From positions 113,184 to 177,183 of the forward strand of contig JAJCKG010000004.1 in assembly GCA_020558355.1 (NCBI GenBank): DNA of 64,000 nucleotides. Reading direction: 5' to 3'. The position numbers and the translations under genes were made by a program. The notes beneath the pieces were generated by a model, which ran no database searches, was not told the DNA's origin, and saw only the letters and a list, made by a program, of their open reading frames with translations. The stretch comes from a bacterium 210820-DFI.6.37. GTDB taxonomy: Bacteria; Bacillota; Clostridia; Peptostreptococcales; Anaerovoracaceae. This document shows positions 24,950-32,866 of the stretch, one piece after another (position 1 is the stretch's first letter; the number at the start of each line of letters is the position of its first letter).

Positions 24950-25780
24950 TTATTCCTCCCCACTGCAAATAAGCTCATCCCATGTGAGCTGTCTTTCTTC
25001 TGGCGCCTTATACTCTCCTTCAACTCTTGCATTCTTCCCTCGATACCACCTCTTCAATCTCGGCTTCTCCGTTAAGCTGACCATGATATATTGCATACAC
25101 TCCACCCCTAAGATCGCGTGTTCGTATGTATGCACCGTGTCCTGATCCACATAGTAGCCCTTTATTTCTTCCGGTCCATTCTCCATTATCCGGTCCGATA
25201 TAACCTCTCGCTTCGCTTCCGGCAATGGCATATTGCGGCTTCTCCGGTATCTGGTTTTGTTCGGGGAATCGTCCTCCCGGAATGTCTTGTCCGTTTCTTT
25301 AATAAGATATTCCGCCAGCTTTATGTAGTTTCCCGACGCGTCCAGAAATTTTGGTGTGGCCCAGCCGTGCGTCCAAAGCTTTTCGATTGTGTCCAGGTCT
25401 GTTTTACTGCATACGACGTGATGATGGATCCTCTTATGTGAATACTCCGTTACCGCGATCCAACGAAACGAACGGTTGTTCTTCTTATGGTGATCTCTTA
25501 GTTTCCGGATCAGTTTATCCAGGTCCTTCCTCGCCTGCTCCTTGCTAGGCTCATACGCATAGGTCAGCGTAAGGTGCAGGTCCCCTTTCTGAAAATATGT
25601 ATTTAGCAGAACGCAAAGCTTCCATATCGCGTTTTTCAAATTTATTTTTTGCACCGCTTCTGGAGTTGGGTTTCGCCGCTCTTTTCTCTTCTGACCTTTT
25701 TCTGTTTTAATTCTCGCGCTGGCCATGCATCTTACCATAAGTGTCCGGCCCGCCGCAATGGTGTCCCTGTAAATCTTCAT
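24950..25780 (-). CDS. HUH rolling-circle-type replication protein
   Basis: This 276-residue protein has the three HUH-endonuclease motifs in order: motif 1 DLHLTLTYAYEP, motif 2 KRIHHHVV (HUH metal site) and motif 3 KLAEYLIKETDK with the putative nucleophile Tyr. It matches the REP_ORF2-G2P-like proteins found on many mobile elements of gut Bacillota. It would nick one strand at an origin to start rolling-circle synthesis. It is the only recognisable replication initiator in the window; no helicase, primase or DnaB loader is seen. The long inverted repeat upstream is a candidate origin. Confidence 0.8.
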   Translation of the reverse strand: MKIYRDTIAAGRTLMVRCMASARIKTEKGQKRKERRNPTPEAVQKINLKNAIWKLCVLLNTYFQKGDLHLTLTYAYEPSKEQARKDLDKLIRKLRDHHKKNNRSFRWIAVTEYSHKRIHHHVVCSKTDLDTIEKLWTHGWATPKFLDASGNYIKLAEYLIKETDKTFREDDSPNKTRYRRSRNMPLPEAKREVISDRIMENGPEEIKGYYVDQDTVHTYEHAILGVECMQYIMVSLTEKPRLKRWYRGKNARVEGEYKAPEERQLTWDELICSGEE

Positions 25781-25819
25781 CTTTGCGTCCTATCTTTAAT
25801 ACTCTAATCAAGTTTCTAC

Positions 25820-25923
25820 GCGCCCTCCTTTCAGGCGCGAGGCTATTATATATGTAAGAAAAATTTTCCGTTAGGTATACCGTGGACAGCTTGTCCACGG
25901 TTTATTTCTTACCTATATATAAT
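25820..25923. other. Nested inverted repeats upstream of rep; candidate replication origin
   Basis: The 180-base gap between ssb and rep holds a perfect 10-bp inverted repeat (ACCGTGGACA / TGTCCACGGT, 25879-25901, 3-base loop). Outside it is a longer imperfect repeat (ATTATATATGTAAGAAA at 25845-25861 and TTTCTTACCTATATATAAT at 25905-25923). A GCGCC/GGCGC hairpin at about 25820-25839 carries AGGAGG in its loop on the minus strand. Position next to an HUH rep gene suggests an origin or nick site. An mRNA structure or terminator is the alternative. Confidence 0.5.
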
Positions 25924-25960
25924 GTAGTTTTTTATTTTCTTGTAGCGATGTTTCCTTTCT

Positions 25961-26386
25961 TTAAAATGGAATGTCATCTTCAATGGCCTGGAATCCGTCA
26001 GGAATACCCATGTCATCTTTTGGTGAAGTCTGCTCCGCAGGTCTGCTGCTTCCGCGCTCGCTCCGGTCACCCCAGTCCAAAAATTCTACGTTGTTGGCAA
26101 CAACTTCTGTAGTGTAAACTTTCACACCGTCTTTATTGACATAGCTTCCGGTCTGGATCCTGCCCTGCACACCTACGAGACGCCCTTTGCCTAAAAAGCG
26201 CTCGCAGTTTTCCGCCCGCTTTCCGAATACTACGATATTCGGAAAGTCAGTCTGCTTTTCACCGCCATTGTTTCTTACAGGACGGTCGATCGCAATGCTG
26301 AAGCGGGCGACAGCCATCTGTGTTCCAGAAGTATATCTCACTTCCGGATCTCTTGTTAATCTTCCGATCAGCGTTACATTATTCAT
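25961..26386 (-). CDS. ssb: Single-stranded DNA-binding protein
   Basis: The 141-residue protein has the OB-fold signature MNNVTLIGRLTRDPEVRYTS, later FPNIVVFGKRAENCERFLGKG, and ends with the acidic DDIPF tip that recruits partners. Being phage-encoded and next to rep, it likely coats single strands made during phage replication. The start overlaps the upstream gene by 8 bases. Confidence 0.95.
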   Translation of the reverse strand: MNNVTLIGRLTRDPEVRYTSGTQMAVARFSIAIDRPVRNNGGEKQTDFPNIVVFGKRAENCERFLGKGRLVGVQGRIQTGSYVNKDGVKVYTTEVVANNVEFLDWGDRSERGSSRPAEQTSPKDDMGIPDGFQAIEDDIPF

Positions 26387-26621
26387 TTTTTTCTATATCC
26401 TTTTCTTTTTCGGTATTATCTTCTATATGTAAGAAACACATTAGTTCGTCCATGCAGTTGTCGCAGAGATCAATTTTTTCACCCACATTTCCATACGGGT
26501 CGCAAATCTGGATGTGCGTAACCCTTACCCGTGAGTACTCTCCTATAGCTCTGTATTTCTTATTTGTATCGTAATAGCTTTTGCACCTATCGCATTTTTT
26601 AACGTTCACGCTTACCTCCAT
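26379..26621 (-). CDS. Small zinc-ribbon-like phage protein
   Basis: An 80-residue protein with two CxxC pairs (CDRCKSYYD and LCDNCMDELMCF) that probably bind zinc. Its family is not recognised. It lies in the early operon, overlapping ssb and the next upstream gene by about 8-10 bases. Confidence 0.65.
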   Translation of the reverse strand: MEVSVNVKKCDRCKSYYDTNKKYRAIGEYSRVRVTHIQICDPYGNVGEKIDLCDNCMDELMCFLHIEDNTEKEKDIEKNE

Positions 26622-26809
26622 ATCCCCCTCCGAATTTTTGCCGCTGTATCGGACAGATGCCCGTCCGCAGCGCGTTCTCCGTCTGTCGCGGCTTTGTATT
26701 TATCTTTCTTTTTTTGCTTTATTTTGTCCCACGCCAGCCCTTCCGGGCAGACAGCGTGGCATCCTCCCCGCCGTTTCGGCGGTTTACAGTTTATACATGG
26801 ATCTCGCAT
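26612..26809 (-). CDS. Small Cys-rich phage protein
   Basis: A 65-residue protein starting MRDPCINCKPPKRRGGCHAVC, which supplies four cysteines and one histidine in 20 residues, then a basic helix. Proteins with this N-terminus are frequent in early regions of prophages of gut Bacillota; function unknown. Its start directly follows the upstream stop. Confidence 0.65.
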   Translation of the reverse strand: MRDPCINCKPPKRRGGCHAVCPEGLAWDKIKQKKKDKYKAATDGERAADGHLSDTAAKIRRGIWR

Positions 26810-27280
26810 TTATATATCCTCCGCAAGCTCGGCGCAATTCCAGAACAATTTTTCGCCTTTCGCTGACCAGGACGTGCCGCCATTTACATACGCATATATT
26901 TCGCCATCTTTATATCCCGCAAAATACCGTGGCTTCTTTTTTTCTTTTACTTCTTCCAGCGTATATCCTACATAGATTTTTGTATCCACTTCCACCTTGC
27001 TCCAATCAGTTTCGGGTTCGGCGCAGGTGATGTCGTCGCAAGGCTCAATTTTACCTTCTTTCGTTACCGCAGGGGATATTCCCATTAATGCGTAATCTAC
27101 TAAAATGTCTTTGTATTTTTCTCTATTCTTCATCTTTTTTTCTCCTTTCCACGGCTCCGGTAATGGCTGCCAAGCTATCACGGCGTCTTCTTCATCCCAT
27201 CTCCCATTTTCTATTCCGCACATACCCGTAAATGGTTCTTCTGTTCCGACCAGCTCGCCAGTAAGCGTACATATTTCCAT
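26810..27280 (-). CDS. Phage protein, possibly two genes joined in one frame
   Basis: The 156-residue frame has two parts. Residues 1-50 (LVGTEEPFTGMCGIENGRWDE, then AVIAWQPLPEPW) look like the C-terminal end of DUF551-type phage proteins. Residues 50-156 begin at an internal ATG (27131-27133) with an excellent AAAGGAG site and form a plausible independent protein (MKNREKYKDILVDYALMG). The first ATG has its AAGGAG only one base away, which is poor. So the product may be a short protein from 27133, with the upstream part a truncated remnant. Confidence 0.5.
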   Translation of the reverse strand: MEICTLTGELVGTEEPFTGMCGIENGRWDEEDAVIAWQPLPEPWKGEKKMKNREKYKDILVDYALMGISPAVTKEGKIEPCDDITCAEPETDWSKVEVDTKIYVGYTLEEVKEKKKPRYFAGYKDGEIYAYVNGGTSWSAKGEKLFWNCAELAEDI

Positions 27281-27351
27281 TCTCCTTCCGAATCTTAAAT
27301 CCGCAAACTTAAATCTTAAATTTTTAAGAAGAACTAAAATTGTAAGTTAAA

Positions 27352-27687
27352 TTATTTTAGTTCCTTCTCTGGCAGTTCCGCCATCCGCTCCGCATACGTC
27401 TTCATTCCGGCATACGGGGTTGTATCTACCTTTGCCTCGCTCTCCTGTTTCTTCGCCTGTTTCTTTCCATAGGATTCATACGCTTCTTTTATCCGCCGGT
27501 CCGATTCTCTTTCTTCCTTATTGGCGGGTTTCAGATTACTCTTTACGGTACCCGCTTTTTTCATTCGCTTCATTCTTGCGCTTACACTTGATGGATGCAT
27601 CTTATACAGCCTCGCAATGGCGCTTTGGGACATGCCTTGTTTCAGATGCTCCCGTAATTGCTCGTCCGTTATTTTTGGTTTATTCAT
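27352..27687 (-). CDS. Helix-turn-helix phage protein
   Basis: The 111-residue protein has an N-terminal HTH (ITDEQLREHLKQGMSQSAIARLYKMHPSSVSARMKRM) followed by a basic linker and a short C-terminal segment. It probably binds DNA in early regulation. The family is a general resolvase/insertion-like HTH; no catalytic domain is present. Confidence 0.65.
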   Translation of the reverse strand: MNKPKITDEQLREHLKQGMSQSAIARLYKMHPSSVSARMKRMKKAGTVKSNLKPANKEERESDRRIKEAYESYGKKQAKKQESEAKVDTTPYAGMKTYAERMAELPEKELK

Positions 27688-27695
27688 ATCCTCAC

Positions 27696-27896
27696 CTATT
27701 CTATCGCTCTTATAATATCCTTTATAATCTGCAAACGGCTATCCGCAGCAATACTTGCCCTGCGATGCAGCCTGCGGGGATCCTGGTAAACAATTACCGC
27801 TATGTCTTCATCTAAGTAAATATGATCGATCTCTTTTCCAGGCCGGGTTTCTTTAAGAAGCTCCCCGACCTGTTTTACAAATTCCGTTTTTGTCAT
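27696..27896 (-). CDS. Small phage protein
   Basis: A 66-residue protein (MTKTEFVKQVGELLKETRPG to LQIIKDIIRAIE) whose ATG at 27894-27896 follows GGAGG. It is acidic-to-neutral with strand-helix pattern. I do not recognise the family. It lies between the DUF3102 and HTH genes in the early operon with tight spacing. Confidence 0.55.
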   Translation of the reverse strand: MTKTEFVKQVGELLKETRPGKEIDHIYLDEDIAVIVYQDPRRLHRRASIAADSRLQIIKDIIRAIE

Positions 27897-27898
27897 CG

Positions 27899-28897
27899 TC
27901 AGTCCTCCAATCGATTTGCTAAACCGCACATTACGGTTTTCAGCGCGGTTTTCATTTTTTCCGCCTGTTCTGGATCTTTTCCGGCGATGTTCGCGATCGT
28001 CTGTTCCAGTTCCACAAAATCATTTTGCAACTGATCCGTTTTTACCTTAAAAAGAGTAATGTCTTCATTGGCCGCTTGCTCCAGCTTCTTTTCCAAATCC
28101 GCAGCTCGATTTTCCGCCGCTCTTCGATATTCCTCCGATTCCCGGAGTCGTTCTGTCTGCTCCGCCTCTATTTTTTTCTGTTTTTCAACCTGAGCTTCTT
28201 CCGCCTCTTTTTGTATCCGCTCTTTTTGCTCCGCGACAGCCGCGTCAATCGCCTGTTGCTGGGACTGTTTCACGTCTTTTAAGGCTTTCTTGGCTTTTTT
28301 CACTTCTTCTGTTTTCTTGTCCAGTTGCTTCCGCAGGTTTTCCAGTTCTTCCGGATCCACCTCCCGCTTTTCCAATTCCTCGATTTTTTTAATCAGTTCC
28401 AAGCGCTGGGCGTCCGCCTCTTTAACGCTTGTCCGCAGGTCTTCGTTTTCCCCTTCCACCGTTTCGGCTTTATTTTTCCATTCCCGAATCCGAGCTTCCA
28501 ATTCTTTTACGGTTACACGTTCAATATCGTTCTTTTCCGCAAACGCTTCCACATCTTCTTCTGATAACGCTAACAGGCTGTAAGCCTTGGAAATACTCAA
28601 ATTGGACGACATTGTCCAATTTGAGAACGCGCTGTTTTCATCTCCATATTCCGCGCTAATTTCCATGTATCTCCTGGCCTGCCGATCTGTATACCCTAAG
28701 TTTTCTTTGCACCAATCCAGCCAGTTCCCATGACCGATCATTTCTTTTAGCTCTTGGAGCCTGGCTCCAATCTGGATTACACCATCTAAGGTTGTTTTGT
28801 ACACCTGCGCTTCAATCGTCTTTATTTCCGTCCGGATTACATCCGGGGTCCGTTCCTTCACTACCTGATATTCCGCGTCTATAATGTTTTGTTCCAT
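27899..28897 (-). CDS. DUF3102-like coiled-coil protein
   Basis: This 332-residue protein has an N-terminal DUF3102-like region (VIQIGARLQELKEMIGHGNWLDWCKENLGYTDRQARRYM), seen in phage and plasmid DNA-handling proteins. A long Glu/Lys-rich coiled coil follows over residues ~130-290. It abuts the PcfJ-like gene with no gap. A DNA-binding or partition-related role is likely but not proven. Confidence 0.75.
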   Translation of the reverse strand: MEQNIIDAEYQVVKERTPDVIRTEIKTIEAQVYKTTLDGVIQIGARLQELKEMIGHGNWLDWCKENLGYTDRQARRYMEISAEYGDENSAFSNWTMSSNLSISKAYSLLALSEEDVEAFAEKNDIERVTVKELEARIREWKNKAETVEGENEDLRTSVKEADAQRLELIKKIEELEKREVDPEELENLRKQLDKKTEEVKKAKKALKDVKQSQQQAIDAAVAEQKERIQKEAEEAQVEKQKKIEAEQTERLRESEEYRRAAENRAADLEKKLEQAANEDITLFKVKTDQLQNDFVELEQTIANIAGKDPEQAEKMKTALKTVMCGLANRLED

Positions 28898-30400
28898 TTA
28901 CGCTACCTCTTTCTTTTCTTTCTTTTGAATTTTTGCCAGCCATAAGTTCACAAAGGTTTCTACCTCTTCGGTCATACCGCGATTGTGATCTCCCCGGCAT
29001 TGGACCAGTTCTTTCTTTTTATTTAATTCCAACGTGTAAAACGGGGTGTCTGGATCTGCCGTTTTCCGAATAAAGAAAATCATACACGCTCCGTTTATGA
29101 TTCGCTCTCCATAACTTCTTACACAATGCGTCAGCGCCTGGCTTTCCCGATTTAATTCTTCTTGTGACCGCGCCGCCCGGATCAGGAGTTCTCCCGCGCG
29201 AAACTCAGGAAGTTCTTTCACGATTTTTTCTACCTGTTTTTTCATCTTTTCCGTAGCGATTTCCTCCCGCTGCTCTTTACGCAGATCCATTACTTCATCA
29301 TGCGCTCGCTGTAGATTATCTGGGTAAAGGATCCGTTTTCTTGTTAAATCCCATCCTAGCTCAGACGCCATCCGTAGATAATCCCTGTAAAGATATATTT
29401 GTTTCCTCTGCTTTTCCGCATAACGCGCGGCGGCGAAAAAAGAGACATACTGTTCAATTTCTTCCTCATACAGCTTCGCGGCCCGCAATTCATCTAACAG
29501 TCCTCTTGTAACTTCCTTTTTCTCTTTTTCGCCCAGTCGTTGGAATGTTTTTAGATCCAGGTCACCCATGTTCAGTTCTCGAATTTTTTTATGCCATCGT
29601 TTGGGCAGTCTTAAAACTGAGGTAAGGTTCTTTCCGCCCATGTAAAGGCTTCCCGTTCCATATCCACGTACCCGCTCCATAACCAATTCTTCAAACCCAG
29701 CTTTCCTTAGCAGTTCCACCGCTTGGTATTTTAAGCTTTGCGCCATATATCTGGTATACTTGTATGGCCCGAATTTATGCCGCTGGAAAAAATCCGGCGC
29801 CCAATGATATTTCAGGCAGCTCTTCGTAAAGACCGCTTCCAGATTTTCTGTATAGATTTCCGTCCTTTCATATTTCGACCACCTCCCCCAGGCGTATCCG
29901 GTGGGCGCTTTTGGCAGCCTTATGTCTTTTGGTTGCTCCCAATACTCGCCGTTCCAAAATCCTCCCGGATGATGCTTAAAATATTTCTGTTCTTTTTCCG
30001 TAAAAACATACAGCGCCGATAGCCACCTGTGAATCTGTGGTTTTCCAAACGACTTAAAATCAGCGTCAATTTCGAACAGAGTTCCGTAGACGGTCTTTCC
30101 CCGGTGTGTAAATAGCAGAATCCGGAATTGTTCGGTCAGTTTTTTTCTCCCATAGTGCGCCGCTTTATATTCCGCCTTTGTTCCACATCCCGGGCAGGAA
30201 CACAAAATATTATGTCGCGCCTCAGGGAACCGCTTCATAGTGTATTTCCGGCCGCATCGGGTACAAACCGCTTCATTCGCCTTGCGGCTGTAGAGAATAT
30301 ACGCGTGTTCCACCAGTTCCTTTCGGATCCAGCGTTCTACTCCAGCTGGCGCCGGAGGCATTTTTTTTAGATATTCTTTTACTTCTTCCTCTACGCTCAT
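28898..30400 (-). CDS. PcfJ-like protein
   Basis: The 500-residue protein matches the PcfJ-like family on conjugative plasmids and many clostridial phages. It has an N-terminal zinc ribbon (CTRCGRKYTMKRFPEARHN, then CSCPGCG), a basic middle, and a C-terminal LTHCVRSYGERIINGACMIFFIR motif conserved in the family. Function is not established; PcfJ genes usually pair with a small PcfK-like gene, as here. Confidence 0.85.
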   Translation of the reverse strand: MSVEEEVKEYLKKMPPAPAGVERWIRKELVEHAYILYSRKANEAVCTRCGRKYTMKRFPEARHNILCSCPGCGTKAEYKAAHYGRKKLTEQFRILLFTHRGKTVYGTLFEIDADFKSFGKPQIHRWLSALYVFTEKEQKYFKHHPGGFWNGEYWEQPKDIRLPKAPTGYAWGRWSKYERTEIYTENLEAVFTKSCLKYHWAPDFFQRHKFGPYKYTRYMAQSLKYQAVELLRKAGFEELVMERVRGYGTGSLYMGGKNLTSVLRLPKRWHKKIRELNMGDLDLKTFQRLGEKEKKEVTRGLLDELRAAKLYEEEIEQYVSFFAAARYAEKQRKQIYLYRDYLRMASELGWDLTRKRILYPDNLQRAHDEVMDLRKEQREEIATEKMKKQVEKIVKELPEFRAGELLIRAARSQEELNRESQALTHCVRSYGERIINGACMIFFIRKTADPDTPFYTLELNKKKELVQCRGDHNRGMTEEVETFVNLWLAKIQKKEKKEVA

Positions 30401-30410
30401 AACTCCCTCC

Positions 30411-30746
30411 TTATAACAGATCTCGGATATCGATCGTGTCGCTCTTTCTTACTGGCGCCTTATCCTCTTCCGTAATATTGTAGTACGCTTCTACAGCTTC
30501 AAAAAAAACCTGGTCCGCGTCTCCGACAGCCTGCCCGCCGGTTCCCTGTTTTCTAGCTTTTTCTTCATATTCTTTCGTTATCATTTCAATGAACTCTTTC
30601 AAATTTTTTTTCGGGTCCAGCAGCTTTTCCGCCACCCGTGTGGTTACGCATATGGATGTCAGATATTCTTCAATAAACCGCGCAAAAGAAGAATTGCATT
30701 CCATCATTTCCGCGGTAATTTTCCCAATCGCCCGATCAATCATCAT
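30411..30746 (-). CDS. PcfK-like / AcrIIA9-family-like protein (candidate Cas9 inhibitor)
   Basis: The 111-residue protein begins MMIDRAIGKITAEMMECNSS, followed by FARFIEEYLTSICVTTRVAEKLL and DQVFFEAVEAYYNI. This is the general pattern of PcfK-like proteins, the family that includes the anti-CRISPR AcrIIA9. It lies directly before pcfJ and overlaps the preceding gene by 11 bases. Family membership is from memory of the pattern; Cas9 inhibition is an inference that this sequence cannot prove. Confidence 0.6.
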   Translation of the reverse strand: MMIDRAIGKITAEMMECNSSFARFIEEYLTSICVTTRVAEKLLDPKKNLKEFIEMITKEYEEKARKQGTGGQAVGDADQVFFEAVEAYYNITEEDKAPVRKSDTIDIRDLL

Positions 30747-31128
30747 TTGACAACACCTCCGAATCTGTTATACTGTAGGTGGTTATATTTCCTGTATTTA
30801 CAGGATCCCGGAGCCGTTCAGTTGCCGCTGACGGCTCTTTTTCTACCTCCGCGATGTACGCCGCGGTTTTATATGTCTGCCAGAGAGCGAACCCCAGAAG
30901 GCCCAGGACTACAATTACAAGCCCAGCCACCCACCGGGCCATGCGACGGTCTGTTTTCCGTTCCAAAGCTCTCTGTTTTCGTATCTTTGTTTCATCATGA
31001 TAGTTCACGCAGGATTCCGGATTCTTGGCGCGTTCACAGCGCCCAGGGCAAGCCTGTAGCGCTTTCCGGATACAATCTCCGCAGCATACAGATAGACCTT
31101 CCGGACATACTTTCTTTTTACAACTCAT
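30736..31128 (-). CDS. Small Cys-rich membrane protein
   Basis: The 130-residue protein has six cysteines in the first ~30 residues (MSCKKKVCPEGLSVCCGDCI), a basic stretch, then one membrane segment (WVAGLVIVVLGLLGFALW, residues ~66-83) and an acidic tail. Small proteins with the same N-terminal Cys pattern occur in gut prophages. Function unknown. Confidence 0.6.
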   Translation of the reverse strand: MSCKKKVCPEGLSVCCGDCIRKALQACPGRCERAKNPESCVNYHDETKIRKQRALERKTDRRMARWVAGLVIVVLGLLGFALWQTYKTAAYIAEVEKEPSAATERLRDPVNTGNITTYSITDSEVLSNDD

Positions 31129-31490
31129 GCTTCTTTCTCCAATCTTCTTTCTAAATCGGCCAGTTCCCGGCTGGCCTTGTTCCCGAGCTTTGTTAACCCC
31201 CTGGTATAATACCGTTCCATTTGTCTTCTCTTATGTGTAATCTCTTCCCGGAGCTGATCCGCTTTGGTTCTGGTTTGCCGCCGGATCTTTCTCGCCGCTT
31301 CTTGTTCCTCTTTTTTTATGTCGCAACTCTTCTTGTACAGTTCCCGCCTGCGGGCTTCTTTGGCTTGCTCCTTTGCCAGATATGCAGGATCGTCCCGGAC
31401 GCAGGTTGCTCTTTTGCAGGTACCGCCGCCTAAATATATTTCCATACAGTCTGTATTTTTGGCGGCGCAGTACAGTAATCCCTTACTCAC
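31125..31490 (-). CDS. Small basic coiled-coil phage protein
   Basis: A 121-residue protein starting at a GTG (31488-31490) that overlaps the upstream TGA, behind GGGAGG. Four cysteines lie in the first third (YCAAKNTDCMEIYLGGGTCKRATC) and the rest is a Lys/Arg/Glu coiled coil. Family unknown. It overlaps both neighbours by 4 bases. Confidence 0.55.
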   Translation of the reverse strand: MSKGLLYCAAKNTDCMEIYLGGGTCKRATCVRDDPAYLAKEQAKEARRRELYKKSCDIKKEEQEAARKIRRQTRTKADQLREEITHKRRQMERYYTRGLTKLGNKASRELADLERRLEKEA

Positions 31491-31693
31491 AACTTTTTCC
31501 TCCCTTCCAATAGGTATTCCCAAAACCGTTCGTCTTTCCCCCTCGTTAACCAGTCCAGCAACTTCATCCTACAACCCATAAAATCCGGTTCCGGCTCTAC
31601 TGGGCATTGTTCGCAATCGTAGGCCAGAAGGCAGATCAGACTGGTAAGTTCCACTGGGCAAAGGTTCTTTATAATGTCTAAGTTACGTTCCAT
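31487..31693 (-). CDS. Small Cys-containing phage protein
   Basis: The 68-residue protein opens MERNLDIIKNLCPVELTSLI and has a Cys cluster (AYDCEQCPVEPEPDFMGC) before a WL...WEYLL C-terminus. ATG 31691-31693 lies within the end of the upstream gene (16-base overlap) behind GGAG; the much longer frame has no ribosome-binding site. Function unknown. Confidence 0.55.
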   Translation of the reverse strand: MERNLDIIKNLCPVELTSLICLLAYDCEQCPVEPEPDFMGCRMKLLDWLTRGKDERFWEYLLEGRKKL

Positions 31694-32061
31694 AAATAAT
31701 TTTCTCCTATCAGCGCCATCCAGCAATCCAGCGCCTGTTTTTCTGTCAGGCCGGTCTGGATCAGCTTGTCCATATACTGTACCTGGTAATAGATCCGCCA
31801 GCGTTTTACTTCCTGCTGGCTCCATTCGTCCGCCCGTGCGTGAAGCCGCCGGTGAATCTCCGGGCAGACGTCCACTTGAAATCCCATGTCGATGCTGGTT
31901 TGCCGGTTTCTGGTTCCCCCAAATATTTCATGCCGTTCCGCGTTTGGTTTTCCGGTATAGTAACAGGTCCGGTTCGGCTTGTCCTTCCAGCCATTCTGTT
32001 TTTTCCGCTTTTTCTCCGTTTTGGGCTTTGGGAAAGGACAGGTGTTATAGTAGTCACTCAT
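31678..32061 (-). CDS. HNH-like phage protein (DUF968/NinG-type)
   Basis: The 127-residue protein starts at ATG 32059-32061, which overlaps the upstream stop as ATGA. It has a Cys-Tyr-Tyr-Thr-Gly turn, then AERHEIFGGTRNRQTSIDMG and CPEIHRRLHARAD, the arrangement of HNH-like zinc proteins found in phage early regions. It may be a recombination or DNA-processing nuclease; activity is inferred from motifs only. Confidence 0.65.
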   Translation of the reverse strand: MSDYYNTCPFPKPKTEKKRKKQNGWKDKPNRTCYYTGKPNAERHEIFGGTRNRQTSIDMGFQVDVCPEIHRRLHARADEWSQQEVKRWRIYYQVQYMDKLIQTGLTEKQALDCWMALIGENYLWNVT

Positions 32062-32219
32062 GCGATTCCCTCTGGGATTTGGCGGATGGTATCGGTGTGC
32101 CGATGGACTACAATCATATATTGATCGGTACAGCTGGTTACAAGCCAGTTCGCCGGGTTTAATCTCCACTTTCGTAACAGGATTTTCTGCCTCCTGGTTG
32201 GTCGTTTTCCTTGCTTCAC
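32058..32219 (-). CDS. DUF6906-like small protein
   Basis: A 53-residue frame starts at GTG 32217-32219, six bases after GGAGG, and ends in a TGA that overlaps the next ATG. It reads VKQGKRPTRRQKILLRKWRL, then NPANWLVTSC and IVVHRH, the pattern I know from the DUF6906 family of gut prophages. Function unknown; the basic N-terminus suggests nucleic-acid contact. Confidence 0.65.
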   Translation of the reverse strand: MKQGKRPTRRQKILLRKWRLNPANWLVTSCTDQYMIVVHRHTDTIRQIPEGIA

Positions 32220-32220
32220 G

Positions 32221-32604
32221 CTACGCCTCCAATTGCATATTTTTTGTGTCGGTTCGTTTTACTTTTACTTTTTCCGGTGTCCGGATAACGGATATTGTAG
32301 CGCCCTTTATTTTGCAGCTTACCTGCCGCAGGTTGCCATGGAGCACGGCCAACGCCATATTGGTAATAAGATCTTCTTGCTCCGGATCCACCCTGGTAAA
32401 TCCATTTTCAGGAGCGCCTTCCCCGATGGTGTTTTTTAAGTTTTCCAAGAGCGCCGCTTCTTTCCGCTCCATCTCCGCGCCACCGCAGGAACACTGCTCT
32501 GATATTTTTGCGTCCGCGTCCAGCTGGTCCATGGCCATGATCGGCTGGATTTCTCCGCAGTATTTACATCTCCCTTCAAAGGTGCTCATTTCTATTCCTT
32601 CCAT
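32221..32604 (-). CDS. Zinc-ribbon phage protein
   Basis: The 127-residue protein has CKYCGEIQPIMAMDQLDADA and CSCGG, together a four-Cys zinc ribbon, then a helical C-terminal part (ITNMALAVLHGNLRQVSCKI). It is common in early operons of clostridial prophages; role unknown. Both the first ATG and an ATG five codons later (MSTFEG) have acceptable ribosome-binding sites. Confidence 0.65.
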   Translation of the reverse strand: MEGIEMSTFEGRCKYCGEIQPIMAMDQLDADAKISEQCSCGGAEMERKEAALLENLKNTIGEGAPENGFTRVDPEQEDLITNMALAVLHGNLRQVSCKIKGATISVIRTPEKVKVKRTDTKNMQLEA

Positions 32605-32643
32605 TCATTCCTCCTTTCGGGGCTTGTCCTCCTCTTTTTCCCC

Positions 32644-32808
32644 TTATGTAGTCTTTTTTCTTATATGATTTACTAATAACCTGTATGCCGTTTCATTGGC
32701 ATGTTCTCTGAGTTTTTGCAGTTCTTCTGGAGTTTTGTCACGGTAAGCGGCATCATTTATCTTGATTGTCGCTCCATGCTCTGTTTTCCATTCTTTAATG
32801 ATTGCCAC
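32644..32808 (-). CDS. Small phage protein
   Basis: A 54-residue frame from GTG 32806-32808 behind GGAGG reads VAIIKEWKTEHGATIKINDA, then YRDKTPEELQKLREHANETA, and ends with a basic tail. Spacing, ribosome-binding site and composition support a real gene. The product is not recognised. Confidence 0.6.
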   Translation of the reverse strand: MAIIKEWKTEHGATIKINDAAYRDKTPEELQKLREHANETAYRLLVNHIRKKTT

Positions 32809-32866
32809 TTACTCACCTCCTTCTACAGCTTATTCGGGACAAATTGTCCCATATGCCAGGTTTATC

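Noticed and set aside
25707..25898. Minus-strand ORF of 63 codons across the start of rep
   Set aside because: It overlaps rep and the hairpin region out of frame; no ribosome-binding site and poor composition.
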